A stretch of 64,000 nucleotides of DNA from Streptococcus thermophilus (GCA_900618065.1 UYIL01000003.1:1798001-1862000); one strand, 5' to 3'; numbered from the stretch's first letter, positions 47,663 to 56,994 are shown. Made by a program: numbers and translations. The notes: generated by a model from the sequence alone, not told the origin.

Positions 47663-49060
47663 ATGGGACGGCATTCCACAGGCAGAAACAATTACGCCCT
47701 GTCGACGGGCGCGATCGCGTTGTTGGTAACGCTCGCCCTCATCACGGTTGCGGCGGCAGCTGCGGGTGCAGTGTGGGCGACGCAACGCAGCAACCCTAAC
47801 GTCAACGCGGCAGAACCGGATTGCGTGTCCGGAGAGCTAGCTCTGCCGGTAGCTGCATCGTCTGAAGGCGTGGCCCGCGAAGTGATCAACAACTACGCCA
47901 ACACACGGCCCGTCGTGCGCGACTACTGCATCCAGCCGGTCTACGTGGAAAGCTTGGCCGACGCCGCGATGTATATAGCGCCGAATACGCCCATTTCGCA
48001 CCAAGAGATTGCGCACGCGCAGCGCAGCGCAACCACTAACGAGCCTGCTTCTGTCTACGCATCCCACGTGGGACTCGCCGGCTCCACCAACATCAACCCT
48101 GCCTCCGTGGATATCAAACAGGTAGCCTTTCCCACAGACGAGCAGCCCGAAGCATCCGCAGTCGTGGCCTCAACCTTGGCGGACAACGATAACGCCGCTG
48201 TCGCCGCTCTCACAGGCCAGCGTGCGGACCCGTCCGCGTCTGAGACACCGAACTCGACCCGCTTCCTCGCGAGCGACGAGAACAGTGTCCCCGAAGGATT
48301 CACCTTTAGCCCGCTGGCGGATAAATCGATCGTCTACGCGGCCATTCCACTGAACACGACAGACAAGGTGACAGAAGAGCAGTCCCGTGCAGCTCAAGCC
48401 TTTGCAGACTATTCGGCTGAACAGTACAGCGAGGACACTCAGCTACCGGTCGTAGCCGAGTCGGTGTGGGCCGCCGCCCGGCCTAACGGTGGTGAGCGCA
48501 TTTCTAGCGCCGCCCAGCATCAGGAACTCGACCAAGAAGCAATCGGTGCGCCGATGGACACCTTGTTCCTGCTGGACACTTCCGAACAGATGGCAGGTTT
48601 CGCCGGTCCGGTTGCAGAGAGCATCGGCGCGGTGGCTACCTCCCTCACGAAAGGCGGGAAGAAAGTGGCCCTGTGGAACTACTCCTCGCCGCTGAACCCC
48701 GGGGTCACACAGGGGTATCGTCGAAATGTCGAGTTCACCAATGACGGCGCGAAAATCGGTGCGACAGCTCGCGGCTTCATTAACGCTGGTGTTCCCCGCA
48801 CCCGTGAAGCTGTCGGAGCGGCGCTTGCTTTCGCCGAGACGGTGGATTCTCCGGTGCGTGTCTTGCTCATCACCTCCGGTACCGCGGATGAGGGTGATGT
48901 GACGGCTGCTATCTCGAGAGCCCAGGAATCTGGCGTTGAGCTTTCCATCGTGCATATCGGCAGAGGCGCGAAAGACCAAGCGCTGATTGATGCTGCGTTG
49001 TCCGCCACCGATGTTTCATCCCCCGTCGATTCCGCGATTCGCGAAGCAGCAGGCTTCTAG
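47663..49060 (+). CDS. Membrane-anchored protein with C-terminal vWA-like domain
   Basis: 465 residues. One N-terminal transmembrane helix (about 16-42), then an extracellular part that resembles a solute-binding-like domain (about 55-260, with PVAASSEGVAREVINNY). The C-terminal vWA-like domain (about 290-465) has LFLLDTSEQ in place of a full metal site Asp-x-Ser-x-Ser. RVLLITSGTADEGDV is the late strand. Probable surface protein, maybe a binding partner of cell-wall machinery. Function unknown. Confidence 0.7.
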   Translation: MGRHSTGRNNYALSTGAIALLVTLALITVAAAAAGAVWATQRSNPNVNAAEPDCVSGELALPVAASSEGVAREVINNYANTRPVVRDYCIQPVYVESLADAAMYIAPNTPISHQEIAHAQRSATTNEPASVYASHVGLAGSTNINPASVDIKQVAFPTDEQPEASAVVASTLADNDNAAVAALTGQRADPSASETPNSTRFLASDENSVPEGFTFSPLADKSIVYAAIPLNTTDKVTEEQSRAAQAFADYSAEQYSEDTQLPVVAESVWAAARPNGGERISSAAQHQELDQEAIGAPMDTLFLLDTSEQMAGFAGPVAESIGAVATSLTKGGKKVALWNYSSPLNPGVTQGYRRNVEFTNDGAKIGATARGFINAGVPRTREAVGAALAFAETVDSPVRVLLITSGTADEGDVTAAISRAQESGVELSIVHIGRGAKDQALIDAALSATDVSSPVDSAIREAAGF

Positions 49061-49077
49061 CGCTCTTCAGGTAAAGC

Positions 49078-49106
49078 AAAACCCTGCCGGAGAGTATCCG
49101 ACAGGG
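49078..49106 (-). terminator. Rho-independent terminator of the merR gene
   Basis: On the minus strand CCCTGTCGGA and TCCGGCAGGG form a stem (49082-49106) around a five-base loop with one mismatch, followed by TTTTGCTTT. It lies just after the MerR-type gene and between convergent genes. Confidence 0.8.
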
Positions 49107-49130
49107 CGTGGGCTACCTGCGATTGAATGC

Positions 49131-49706
49131 TTAGGAGCTGCGGCGCTGACGGCGTGCTGCCAGCTCATCGAGAGCGACCACGTTGTCAGTGTCCTCTGAT
49201 TGGGCGTCACCGCCGATGCGCTCCGAGGGGAATGCCGAGATGGTGCCGGTCAGCTCCTTGACGATCTGCGGAACAGCGATTGCGAACACACCCTGTCCAC
49301 CGCCGAGCAGATCGATGATCTCGTCGTTGCTGCGACACTCGTAGACCGTGGTGCCGTCGGAGACGAGAGTAATCTCAGAGATTTCGTTGATGCCGCGGTT
49401 CCTCAGGTTGTCCACCGCAAGCCGAATGTTCTGCAGCGAGATCCCTGTGTCCAGCAGTCCCTTGACAATCTTCAACACGAGGATGTCGGTGAAGGAATAC
49501 AGACGCTGCGAACCGGAACCTGTCGCGTTACGGATGGATGGGTTCACCAAGTCTGTACGCGCCCAGTAGTCCAGCTGGCGGTAGGTGATACCGGCAACTT
49601 GGCATGCAATGGGCACGCGGTAGCCGACCTCGTCCGACGGCCCGAGATCAAACAGGCTTTCCTGAACGGGGGCGTCGATGTCGTCGTGACTGTCGAAGAT
49701 ACTCAC
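49131..49706 (-). CDS. MerR-type regulator (Rv1828-neighbour type)
   Basis: 191 residues. Winged helix-turn-helix of the MerR family near residues 28-95 (CQVAGITYRQLDYWARTDLVNPS, RLYSFTDILVLKIVKGLLDTGISLQNIR). The acidic N-terminus and a C-terminal ligand-like domain are of unknown function. In mycobacteria and corynebacteria a MerR pair flanks the DUF151 nuclease beside GarA/OdhI. GTG start; upstream a promoter and AACTT repeats are visible. Confidence 0.88.
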   Translation of the reverse strand: MSIFDSHDDIDAPVQESLFDLGPSDEVGYRVPIACQVAGITYRQLDYWARTDLVNPSIRNATGSGSQRLYSFTDILVLKIVKGLLDTGISLQNIRLAVDNLRNRGINEISEITLVSDGTTVYECRSNDEIIDLLGGGQGVFAIAVPQIVKELTGTISAFPSERIGGDAQSEDTDNVVALDELAARRQRRSS

Positions 49707-49745
49707 GTAATTACTCCCATGATGTTTAGAGAAGGGCGCACTTGT

Positions 49746-49775
49746 TATTTAAAGCCAAGCTTAAGCAGCGGTCAA
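49746..49775 (-). promoter_or_regulatory. Sigma-A-type promoter of the merR gene
   Basis: Minus strand: -35 TTGACC (49770-49775), 18-base spacer, -10 TAAATA (49746-49751). It lies about 40 bases upstream of the start codon. Confidence 0.55.
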
Positions 49776-49798
49776 GGCCTGCGACGCCGACACGCCGG

Positions 49799-49822
49799 AA
49801 CTTCAATCTCAACTTTAACTTT
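49799..49822. promoter_or_regulatory. Tandem AACTT repeats upstream of merR
   Basis: Three AACTT units occur at 49799, 49811 and 49817, spaced 12 and then 6 bases. They lie about 24 bases upstream of the -35 box of the merR promoter, just after the nuclease stop. A binding site for one of the two MerR-type regulators of this cluster is a possible explanation. Confidence 0.4.
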
Positions 49823-49826
49823 AGAG

Positions 49827-50423
49827 CTACTTTCCACCACTGTCATCTTCAGTCACATCATTAACATCGGAGCCTTCGAACCCGAGGTCGTGCTCAGACA
49901 CCCCGAGATCACGCATTAGTTGCTGGAAGTCCGCATCGGCCTGCGCATCACCGGATGCAGATTCAGATCCAGCCGGCAACGCATCCCCATCCAGTTCTAT
50001 ATCGAAGTAATCCTGCGCATCCTCCGCCGATAACCACAGCGAGGATTGAGTTAACACAGATTCATCCACTTCAATCGGCATATCCAGCATGACGGACAAC
50101 ACAAACGCGTCCGTGGGGCGGCAATCGAATTCAGCCCCATCTTCCATGGTGATCTCAGCCATAAACACACCGTTGTGGTAGTTCGTCAGCTCAATGGCGG
50201 CGATGCCCGCTGTGGACTGCTCGATGAGGTCAAGGAGGAGATCATGGGTGTCGGGGCGCGTGGGTTCCCAGTCACCAATGCGGCCGATAAGCTGCGCTCC
50301 CCCGACAGGAGACAGCCACACCGGGATGAATCGGCGACGTTCCTCCCACAGCAACAGTGCACATAGGAAGCTTTCCGGGCCTACGGGAAACACCCCGCAG
50401 AATGTAACGGGCACAGAGGTCAT
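49827..50423 (-). CDS. DUF151 bifunctional nuclease family protein
   Basis: 198 residues. Bifunctional nuclease (DUF151) domain in the N-terminal ~135 residues: PVWLSPVGGAQLIGRI, IELTNYHNGVFMAEI and FDCRPTDAFVLSVML. The plant relative was described with DNase and RNase activity. The C-terminal ~60 residues are acidic and disordered. In corynebacteria it sits between ftsR and a second merR gene, as here; the gap to ftsR is four bases. Confidence 0.88.
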   Translation of the reverse strand: MTSVPVTFCGVFPVGPESFLCALLLWEERRRFIPVWLSPVGGAQLIGRIGDWEPTRPDTHDLLLDLIEQSTAGIAAIELTNYHNGVFMAEITMEDGAEFDCRPTDAFVLSVMLDMPIEVDESVLTQSSLWLSAEDAQDYFDIELDGDALPAGSESASGDAQADADFQQLMRDLGVSEHDLGFEGSDVNDVTEDDSGGK

Positions 50424-50427
50424 GGAT

Positions 50428-51156
50428 TTATGCCCCTAGCCCGCGGCGCAGCTCATTTCTCACCAGAGCACTATTCAACGAAACGACCAAGGACATCAGC
50501 TGCTGCCCGAGCTCATCCGCCTCCTGTTTCGCCGATACCTTACCCGACTTAGCCACAGGCTCGACCACCTTCGCCACCATGTCTGCTTGCCTTCCCGCGG
50601 CGTTGCGGAGGGCTTTCAGGTGCCGTCCGTCAAGACCGAACTCTGCTAGCGATGCCGCAGTGCTGACGATGTGAACATCGTCGGCGGTGAACAGGCCGCT
50701 AGAATCCGGAACGATCAGACCGCCGTTGATGCATTTAGCCACAAACGAACCCTCGCACTGAGCTTGGGCAGCCACATCTTCATCCGTCAACCGCTTTGCC
50801 TTTGCGGCACCGATACTCTCTGAAGAAATTACCTGCTCAGAGACCACCACCACGTCGCCCGAGTCCATAGCCTCCAGCTGCTCGCGAATGACTTTGAGCG
50901 GCAGATAGTTGTCGCGCTGCGTGACCAAGATGTAACGCAGACGGTCAATGTCAGCTTCGGTGAAGCGCCGGTACCCCGACTGCGTGCGCTCCGGGCTGAT
51001 CAGCCCCTCCGATTCAAGGAACCGGATCTTCGACACAGTGACATCCGGAAATTCTTCGCGCAGGCGTTGTATGACCACGCCGATGGACATGGTCTTGTTC
51101 CCCGTTTTCTTTGCCTGTTGGGGTGCCTGTTCTTGGGTTTTCCGGATCGCGGTCAC
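50428..51156 (-). CDS. ftsR: MerR-type cell division regulator FtsR
   Basis: 242 residues. MerR winged helix near residues 24-90 (MSIGVVIQRLREEFPDVTVSKIRFLESEGLI, with RRFTEADIDRLRYIL), then a linker and an all-helical C-terminal part. In C. glutamicum the orthologue next to odhI activates ftsZ. GTG start 12 bases after odhI; the first ~20 residues are polar and may not be translated if the ATG at residue 23 is used. Confidence 0.85.
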   Translation of the reverse strand: MTAIRKTQEQAPQQAKKTGNKTMSIGVVIQRLREEFPDVTVSKIRFLESEGLISPERTQSGYRRFTEADIDRLRYILVTQRDNYLPLKVIREQLEAMDSGDVVVVSEQVISSESIGAAKAKRLTDEDVAAQAQCEGSFVAKCINGGLIVPDSSGLFTADDVHIVSTAASLAEFGLDGRHLKALRNAAGRQADMVAKVVEPVAKSGKVSAKQEADELGQQLMSLVVSLNSALVRNELRRGLGA

Positions 51157-51168
51157 TGTGCAAAAAGA

Positions 51169-51597
51169 TTACTCAGACTCAGAGATGAAAACGAGACGGA
51201 ACTTGCCAATCTGGATTTCGTCGCCAGTCGACAGGGTTTGGGAGTTACGCGGCTCGCGGTTGACGTAGGTGCCGTTGAGGGATCCGACATCAACGACCTC
51301 GAACTCGCCGGAGGTACGGCGGAACTCTGCGTGACGGCGGGACACGGTCACGTCATCGAGGAAAATGTCTGCCTCGGGGTGGCGGCCAGCGGTGGTGGTG
51401 TCCTGATCCAGCAAGAAACGTGCGCCTGCGTTCGGGCCGCGCTTCACAACGAGGAGGGCTGCACCTTCCGGCAGGCCCTCCACGCCACCGACGTTGTCAG
51501 AGGCGGTAGCTCCCGTCTCCATCTCCTTCAGAAGATCGGCACGGAATACCGAAGTGGTCTCTACCTGTGCCTCCGGCGTACCGGTGATCTCGCTCAT
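51169..51597 (-). CDS. odhI: OdhI (GarA) FHA-domain inhibitor of 2-oxoglutarate dehydrogenase
   Basis: 142 residues. The N-terminal ETTSVFRADLLKEME segment carries Thr14 and Thr15, the PknG/PknA/PknB phosphorylation sites. The FHA domain (about 50-142) has TTAGRHPEADIF, VSRRHAEF and GSLNGTYVN. The unphosphorylated form binds and blocks OdhA. Start at ATG 51597 matches the C. glutamicum protein; the longer frame has no conserved part. First gene of the odhI-ftsR-nuclease block. Confidence 0.96.
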   Translation of the reverse strand: MSEITGTPEAQVETTSVFRADLLKEMETGATASDNVGGVEGLPEGAALLVVKRGPNAGARFLLDQDTTTAGRHPEADIFLDDVTVSRRHAEFRRTSGEFEVVDVGSLNGTYVNREPRNSQTLSTGDEIQIGKFRLVFISESE

Positions 51598-51705
51598 GTC
51601 TTCTCCTGACGCTTTCGACGGATATCTGTCGTTATTCAACTTCACGCCCATCATACCGACAACACAGCCAACCGCGCTGTCATCGTGGGTGGTTCGCGCT
51701 TAAAC

Positions 51706-54003
51706 CTACCGAAACACGCTGGCAATGCCAGAGATCACGGAGTTTCCTCCCCCAGCAAGAGGATTGTCGGAGACCATGTACGTCCACGTTGCACTCGGAC
51801 GCTTCCAGCCGGCATCGGCGAGGTGAGCCCCGTCACCGTCAACAAGCACATGCTCAAACGTCTCCACCGCGCGGTCTACAGCGCGTTGCGCGAGCTCTTT
51901 GAATTCCCGCACGGCAATCCGGTGATACTCAGTCAGCGGAGTCTCGCGCGCAATGGCCCGCAGGTGGATCGATTCGCGGACATCATCCATGTGGGCGAGG
52001 TGCTCGGACCATTCGTCGTCGAGGTGGAAAAGCATGATCTCACGTGCGGCCTGCACGAGCACATGCTTATCGACGCCCGCAGCTTCCACCTCCGCAGCCT
52101 TCTCCGGCGCACGCTGTGACAGTTCGACCCACGCACGGTCAGTATCCAGGAGAATTGCGCGGCGTTCGTCGATAATTGCCCGATGGTCCGCGAGCAGCTG
52201 GTTGTACTTCCAGGTCTGCGCATGGATCTCCAGGAGCTGTCCTTCGGTGACGCGCTGGCAGTGGGCCACAAAGTCGTGGACGCGCTTCGCTTCCACCCTC
52301 CCGTCCGGGCCTGGTTGTGCAGTGATCTTCTCATCAGCGCCACCTGCGGTGATGATGTCGTCTTCGAGGGAGACGAAAAACAGACTCAAACCTGGGTCAC
52401 CCTGGCGCCCCGCGCGCCCGCGAAGCTGATTGTCCAGGCGCGCCGTGCGGTGGCGCGCCGTGCCGATGACAGCAAGACCGCCCATTTCTGCGACCTCATC
52501 GTGATCAGCCTCATCAGCGCCACCTAGGCGGATGTCGGTGCCGCGGCCGGCCATCTGCGTCGACACTGTCACGCGACCAAGATCGCCGGCTTCAGCCACG
52601 ATGCGCGCTTCCTCCGCGTCGTTTTTCGCGTTGAGGACATTCACCCCGATGCCGCGCTCACTTAGGGCATCCGCGAGGGCCTCTGACTCGGCGACATCAT
52701 GCGTGCCCACTAGCACCGGCTGGCCCGTTTCGTTGATGTGCGCAATCTCCTCAACGATCGCCGTGAATTTCTCGCTCATGGTGGCGTAAACGCGATCCTG
52801 TTCGTCGAAACGCTGCAACGGCTTGGCCCGCTCAATGACCGAGACCCGCAGGTCGTAGAACTGACGGAGCTGGTCCGTGGCCTCCACCGCTGTACCGGTC
52901 ATGCCGCACACGAGCGGGTAGCGGCGCATAAGCGCTTGGAGAGTGATGGAATCAAGGATCCGGCCGCCTTCACTGACATCCAAGCCTTCCTTGGATTCGA
53001 CTGCCGCCTGCAGGCCGTCGGGCCACCGCTGCAGTTCGGCGACACGACCACGGGAGGCGTCGACGAGGTCGATCTTGCCGTCCTGCACGATGTAGTGGAC
53101 ATCGCGAATGAGCAGCGCCTTGGCATGCAACGCGAGGTTGACACGCACGAGAATGGTGCCGATGTTCTCGTCCGAGTACAGCGAGTCGATACCGAGAGCT
53201 TTCTCCACCTTCGCGGCACCGCCGTCAGTGAGAAACACATTGCGGCGGTCCGAATCGATCGTGTAGTCGATTCCCTCCCTCAAGTGGGACACGGCCTCCG
53301 TGATTTGCCCGGTCGCCTGCTCCCCCGGTTTGGAGCCGGCGAGGACCAGCGGGACCAGAGCTTCGTCGACAAGCACACTATCCGCTTCGTCGACAAGCGC
53401 GACATCAGCTGGTGCCTGCACTGTCTGGCTGCGGTGCGTGACCTGGTTATCCCGCAGGTGATCGAAGCCAATTTCCGCGACCGGAGCGTAGACGACATTT
53501 GCCCTGTAAGCCCCGACTCGCTCTTCGCGGGCGGTGGATTCAGTGACGTATCCAACGCTTAAACCGAAGAACTCGACAAGCGGGCGCATCCACTCTGCGT
53601 CACGCTGCGCGAGGTAGTTGTTCACCGTGATGACATGCACGCGCTTGCCGGTGAGCGCGAAACCGGTGGCAGCCATGGCGCCTACAAGCGTCTTGCCTTC
53701 GCCAGTGGCCATCTGGATCACATCGCCTTCGAGCAGGCGCAGCACCGCTTGATTCTGCACGTTGAATGGGGTCATCCCCAACGTGCGGGTTGAAGCCACA
53801 GAAAGAACCGCTAAAAACTCTGGCTTCTTCTGAATCTGCCCATCCACGACGGTTGCCCGGATCTCTGCGGCGAGTTCCGCGTCGCCGAGCCCCCTGTACA
53901 CGGGGATGAGCTCGTGCGCGGAAGCGACAATGCCCTTCGACTTCTTGTCGTTTCGCTCGGACGTGGAGCCCATCGCTTTCCAGAACCAGTCAAACTTGCC
54001 CAT
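51706..54003 (-). CDS. secA2: Accessory Sec ATPase SecA2
   Basis: 765 residues, shorter than housekeeping SecA1. Walker A MATGEGKTLVGA, LVDEADSVLVDEA, the preprotein cross-linking region and TQMAGRGTDIRLGG are in place. The C-terminal zinc-binding SecB site is missing, which fits actinobacterial SecA2. It exports a subset of proteins, often without classical signal peptides. It lies upstream of odhI on the same strand, as in mycobacteria. The upstream region contains tRNA-Pro on the other strand. Confidence 0.94.
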   Translation of the reverse strand: MGKFDWFWKAMGSTSERNDKKSKGIVASAHELIPVYRGLGDAELAAEIRATVVDGQIQKKPEFLAVLSVASTRTLGMTPFNVQNQAVLRLLEGDVIQMATGEGKTLVGAMAATGFALTGKRVHVITVNNYLAQRDAEWMRPLVEFFGLSVGYVTESTAREERVGAYRANVVYAPVAEIGFDHLRDNQVTHRSQTVQAPADVALVDEADSVLVDEALVPLVLAGSKPGEQATGQITEAVSHLREGIDYTIDSDRRNVFLTDGGAAKVEKALGIDSLYSDENIGTILVRVNLALHAKALLIRDVHYIVQDGKIDLVDASRGRVAELQRWPDGLQAAVESKEGLDVSEGGRILDSITLQALMRRYPLVCGMTGTAVEATDQLRQFYDLRVSVIERAKPLQRFDEQDRVYATMSEKFTAIVEEIAHINETGQPVLVGTHDVAESEALADALSERGIGVNVLNAKNDAEEARIVAEAGDLGRVTVSTQMAGRGTDIRLGGADEADHDEVAEMGGLAVIGTARHRTARLDNQLRGRAGRQGDPGLSLFFVSLEDDIITAGGADEKITAQPGPDGRVEAKRVHDFVAHCQRVTEGQLLEIHAQTWKYNQLLADHRAIIDERRAILLDTDRAWVELSQRAPEKAAEVEAAGVDKHVLVQAAREIMLFHLDDEWSEHLAHMDDVRESIHLRAIARETPLTEYHRIAVREFKELAQRAVDRAVETFEHVLVDGDGAHLADAGWKRPSATWTYMVSDNPLAGGGNSVISGIASVFR

Positions 54004-54097
54004 AGTGCGACTCTACGTGACCTGCTGATTACTGATTCAACTGACCGTGCTGTAATCTATCGAAGTTCCCGGAGCGCACTATTGCACTGGGGAGCAA

Positions 54098-54174
54098 CGG
54101 GCTGTGGCGCAGTTTGGTAGCGCACTACACTGGGGGTGTAGGGGTCGCAGGTTCAAATCCTGTCAGCCCGACCA
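54098..54174 (+). tRNA. tRNA-Pro (GGG anticodon)
   Basis: 77 bases. Acceptor arm CGGGCTG pairs with CAGCCCG; D-arm GCGC/GCGC; anticodon arm CTACA/TGTAG with loop CTGGGGG and anticodon GGG at 54132-54134; T-arm GCAGG-TTCAAAT-CCTGT. The 3' CCA is encoded. Confidence 0.97.
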
Positions 54175-54180
54175 TTTCTT

Positions 54181-55356
54181 TCACGGCTTGAGGACGACTT
54201 TGATGCAGCCGTCCTGCTTCTTCTGGAATTTTTCGTACATGGCCGGGCCGTCGTCGAGCGGCCCAGTGTGGGTTTTCAGGTCGAGTACGCCGAGGGGGTC
54301 AGACGGGTCGTCGACCAGCGGGAGGAGGTCTTCGGTCCAGCGGCGCACGTTGCACTGGCCCATCCGCATCTCCACTTGCTTGTCAAACAGCGTCATCATC
54401 GGCATAGGATCCTTCATCCCGCCGTAGACACCACTGAGGGAGATGGTTCCACCGCGCCGCACGGCATCAATGGCCGTGTAGAGCGCGCTGAGGCGGTCCA
54501 CACCAGCATTCTGCACGGCAGCGCGGCCGAGCGTAGAGGGTAGGAGGCCAGCGGCAGCCTGCGCGGCCCCACCGACAGGGGAACCGTGGGCTTCCATGCC
54601 GACGGCGTCGACGACCGAGTCGGGCCCACGGCCGTCACTAAGGTCGCGCAGATTGTCGGCGACCCCCTCCCCGTCCTCGATAACTTCGATGCCGTGCCGG
54701 ATTGCCATGGCGCGCCGCTCCGCGACTGGGTCGACCCCGATAACCCGGTAGCCCAAGTGTGCCCCGATACGGGCAGACATCTGCCCGATCGGGCCAAGCC
54801 CGAGCACCGCGAGAGTGCCACCGTCAGGGACGTTGGCGTACTGGACAGCCTGCCAGGCGGTCGGCAGTACGTCGGAAAGGAAAAGGTAGCGCTCGTCCTC
54901 GCCGACGTTGGGGACCTTGATAGGGCCGTAGTCGGCGTGTGGTACACGCAGGAACTCGGCTTGGCCTCCAGGCAACGAGCCGTAGAGGCGCGAGTAGCCG
55001 AGCAGGGTGGCTCCGTTGCCATACTCGCTAACCTGCGTGGTCTCACACTGAGACTGAAGGCCGCGCTCGCACATGTAGCAGTGTCCGCAGGAGACATTGA
55101 AAGGAACAACGACGCGGTCGCCGGGTTTGAGGTTGGTGACAGCGGCGCCGACCTCCTCGACAATGCCCATCGGCTCGTGTCCGATCACATCGCCCTTGTC
55201 CATGAAAGGCGTGAGGACCTCGTACAGGTGGAGATCGGAGCCGCAGATGGCGGTGGACGTGATGCGGACGATGGCGTCGGTGGGTTCAATGATCGTGGGG
55301 TCTGGGACTTCCTCGACAGTCACAGTGCGTTTGGCTTGCCAGGTCAGTGCTTTCAT
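54181..55356 (-). CDS. Zinc-dependent alcohol/formaldehyde dehydrogenase
   Basis: 391 residues from ATG 55356, with AAAGG upstream. Catalytic zinc ligands: Cys in AICGSDLH and His-Glu in GHEPMG. The structural zinc site is SCGHCYMCERG...C. NAD motif LAVLGLGPIGQMSARIGAH. The overall layout resembles glutathione-independent formaldehyde dehydrogenase relatives, and in corynebacteria mycothiol-linked roles are possible. Substrate not identified. It lies directly after tRNA-Pro, convergent. Confidence 0.9.
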   Translation of the reverse strand: MKALTWQAKRTVTVEEVPDPTIIEPTDAIVRITSTAICGSDLHLYEVLTPFMDKGDVIGHEPMGIVEEVGAAVTNLKPGDRVVVPFNVSCGHCYMCERGLQSQCETTQVSEYGNGATLLGYSRLYGSLPGGQAEFLRVPHADYGPIKVPNVGEDERYLFLSDVLPTAWQAVQYANVPDGGTLAVLGLGPIGQMSARIGAHLGYRVIGVDPVAERRAMAIRHGIEVIEDGEGVADNLRDLSDGRGPDSVVDAVGMEAHGSPVGGAAQAAAGLLPSTLGRAAVQNAGVDRLSALYTAIDAVRRGGTISLSGVYGGMKDPMPMMTLFDKQVEMRMGQCNVRRWTEDLLPLVDDPSDPLGVLDLKTHTGPLDDGPAMYEKFQKKQDGCIKVVLKP

Positions 55357-55407
55357 GGGGAACCTTTCCATGTTTAGTGTGCGCCCGAGCGTAATCCCGA
55401 CTGTGCA

Positions 55408-55432
55408 GGGCACGCAACGTTTTTCGGTGCCC
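55408..55432. repeat. Inverted repeat upstream of the alcohol dehydrogenase gene
   Basis: GGGCAC (55408-55413) and GTGCCC (55427-55432) are perfect inverted arms around a 13-base centre, about 55 bases before the dehydrogenase start. Could be an operator. Weak evidence. Confidence 0.35.
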
Positions 55433-55493
55433 AATAATCTAGTTTCATAAAGTAGAGGTTATGTGTCGGGGCCTGTTGGACTCGTCGGCAGGT

Positions 55494-55853
55494 CTAGTCA
55501 ATAGGCGCAACGCGAATCAAGTTGCCGTCTGGGTCTGCAACGACAAACGTGGTGCCGAATACTTCCTCATACGGTTCCCGAAGGACGGTGACACCCTTGT
55601 TCTTCCACTGCTCGAACGTGGCACTGATCTCATCGGCAGGCACGTTGAGGCACACCTCCGAGGTGCGATTCGCTGCCCCTTCCAGCGCCTCGGCATTGCC
55701 TGACCACAGAGCTAGATAAACGACCTCGCCCAACGCGAACGTGACGTAGCGGGGCGTGACAAAGTCAGTTTCAAGCCCTAGAAGATCGCTATAAAAGGCG
55801 ACAGAGGTGTCAATGTCTGAGGCGTACACGATGAAGACGAGTTCACGATTCAT
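55494..55853 (-). CDS. VOC-family (glyoxalase-like) protein
   Basis: 119 residues, vicinal-oxygen-chelate fold with two beta-alpha-beta-beta-beta units (VFIVYASDIDTSVAFYSDLLG and FGTTFVVADPDGNLIRVAP). The family includes glyoxalase, antibiotic-binding and dioxygenase members; the usual His and Glu ligands are not clear here (no His in the first strand), so a binding role is possible. Small single gene. Confidence 0.82.
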   Translation of the reverse strand: MNRELVFIVYASDIDTSVAFYSDLLGLETDFVTPRYVTFALGEVVYLALWSGNAEALEGAANRTSEVCLNVPADEISATFEQWKNKGVTVLREPYEEVFGTTFVVADPDGNLIRVAPID

Positions 55854-55925
55854 TGTTTGCTCCCTGCTCTCGAAGATGTAGACACCAGGATAGGCAAGAA
55901 CCCACCAAGGGGCAGGGCGGTGTGA

Positions 55926-56909
55926 TTACTGCGGGTTCGGCCCCAACGCTCCGCTGTAGTGCACACCGAAAAAGTCGAGAATCATCTCGGTTCCAAATCC
56001 GTCATATGGCTGAGTGGCGTAGCTGTTGTCTTGTTTGCTACCTGGCCAGACATGGCCGCCCCCGTCGAGACGGTAGTGGCGCAGTTGCGCGTCGCAACCT
56101 TCCCAGACGAACTCCTCGCCGGGGCGACGGATCTCAGCGCGGACAGGTTCAGGTTCGCAGTGGTTGCGCCGTGAAGCGTTGGCCATGACATCCTCGATGT
56201 CCATGTAGGCCTCGTTGTGGCGCACACCTCCCTCGTACTCGATGATCCCGTCTTTCGTGCCGTGCATGTCAATCTGCTTGACCGGTGTGGGTGAGCAATC
56301 TTCGAAGACTTTGTCGTAGAAAGCGGCAGATACAGTCGCGATGCCCGTGATCTGGTGGGAACGGTGGCACGCGGTGTAGGCGGCGAATCCGCCACCGTTG
56401 GATAGTCCGGTCACGAAAACCCGGGCCGGGTCGATCGGGAACTCATCGAGCATTTGTTGGCGCACTGCGTCGAAGTAGGCGAGGTCCTGTTCTCCCGTTG
56501 TTTTTGCATAAGGTGCCGGTGCCCACGCGTCTCCCACGCCGTCCATGTACACGACCACGGCATGCGCCCTGTCTAGCTGGGTGAACTTCCGCATCGCTTC
56601 GGCATTGTTCTTGTACCCGTGGAAGGCGAAGATCAAGGGCAGATCGATCCGCTCCTCGACGTCGGGTGGCACAGTCACGATGAACTTGCGGTCGAGCCCC
56701 CCAGCCTCGATCTTGCGGGTTTCGGTGAATGGGTCGCCTTCGAACTCGCGCACGGGTTCCACGAGCTCTTCGCGGACTGTTTGAGTGACTTCGTCAGCGA
56801 TACTGTCGGCGCGCATCGAATCCTTATTCCCGTCTCCGCATGCGGCGAGCGCCGCCGCGGAGAGCATAAGGGAACAGGTTATCGCTGCTGAGCGTGTGAG
56901 TTTCTGCAC
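55926..56909 (-). CDS. Esterase lipoprotein, PHB-depolymerase/feruloyl-esterase-like (copy 1)
   Basis: 327 residues. Lipobox ALAAC with Cys24, so surface-anchored. Alpha/beta hydrolase of the LpqC / PHB-depolymerase group: FAFHGYKNN (oxyanion), VFVTGLSNGGGFA (nucleophile Ser170), and a C-terminal GGGHVWPG (catalytic His). Substrate unknown; esters of carbohydrate or polyester type are typical. Two paralogues lie at 59.6-61.2 kb. Confidence 0.88.
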   Translation of the reverse strand: MQKLTRSAAITCSLMLSAAALAACGDGNKDSMRADSIADEVTQTVREELVEPVREFEGDPFTETRKIEAGGLDRKFIVTVPPDVEERIDLPLIFAFHGYKNNAEAMRKFTQLDRAHAVVVYMDGVGDAWAPAPYAKTTGEQDLAYFDAVRQQMLDEFPIDPARVFVTGLSNGGGFAAYTACHRSHQITGIATVSAAFYDKVFEDCSPTPVKQIDMHGTKDGIIEYEGGVRHNEAYMDIEDVMANASRRNHCEPEPVRAEIRRPGEEFVWEGCDAQLRHYRLDGGGHVWPGSKQDNSYATQPYDGFGTEMILDFFGVHYSGALGPNPQ

Positions 56910-56994
56910 AGTGGGGGTGCATCCTTTGAAGTCGAGACGCTGCTTTCCTGGGCAACCTTAGCAATCAAAGTCACGACCGGTAAGTTGACACGTA

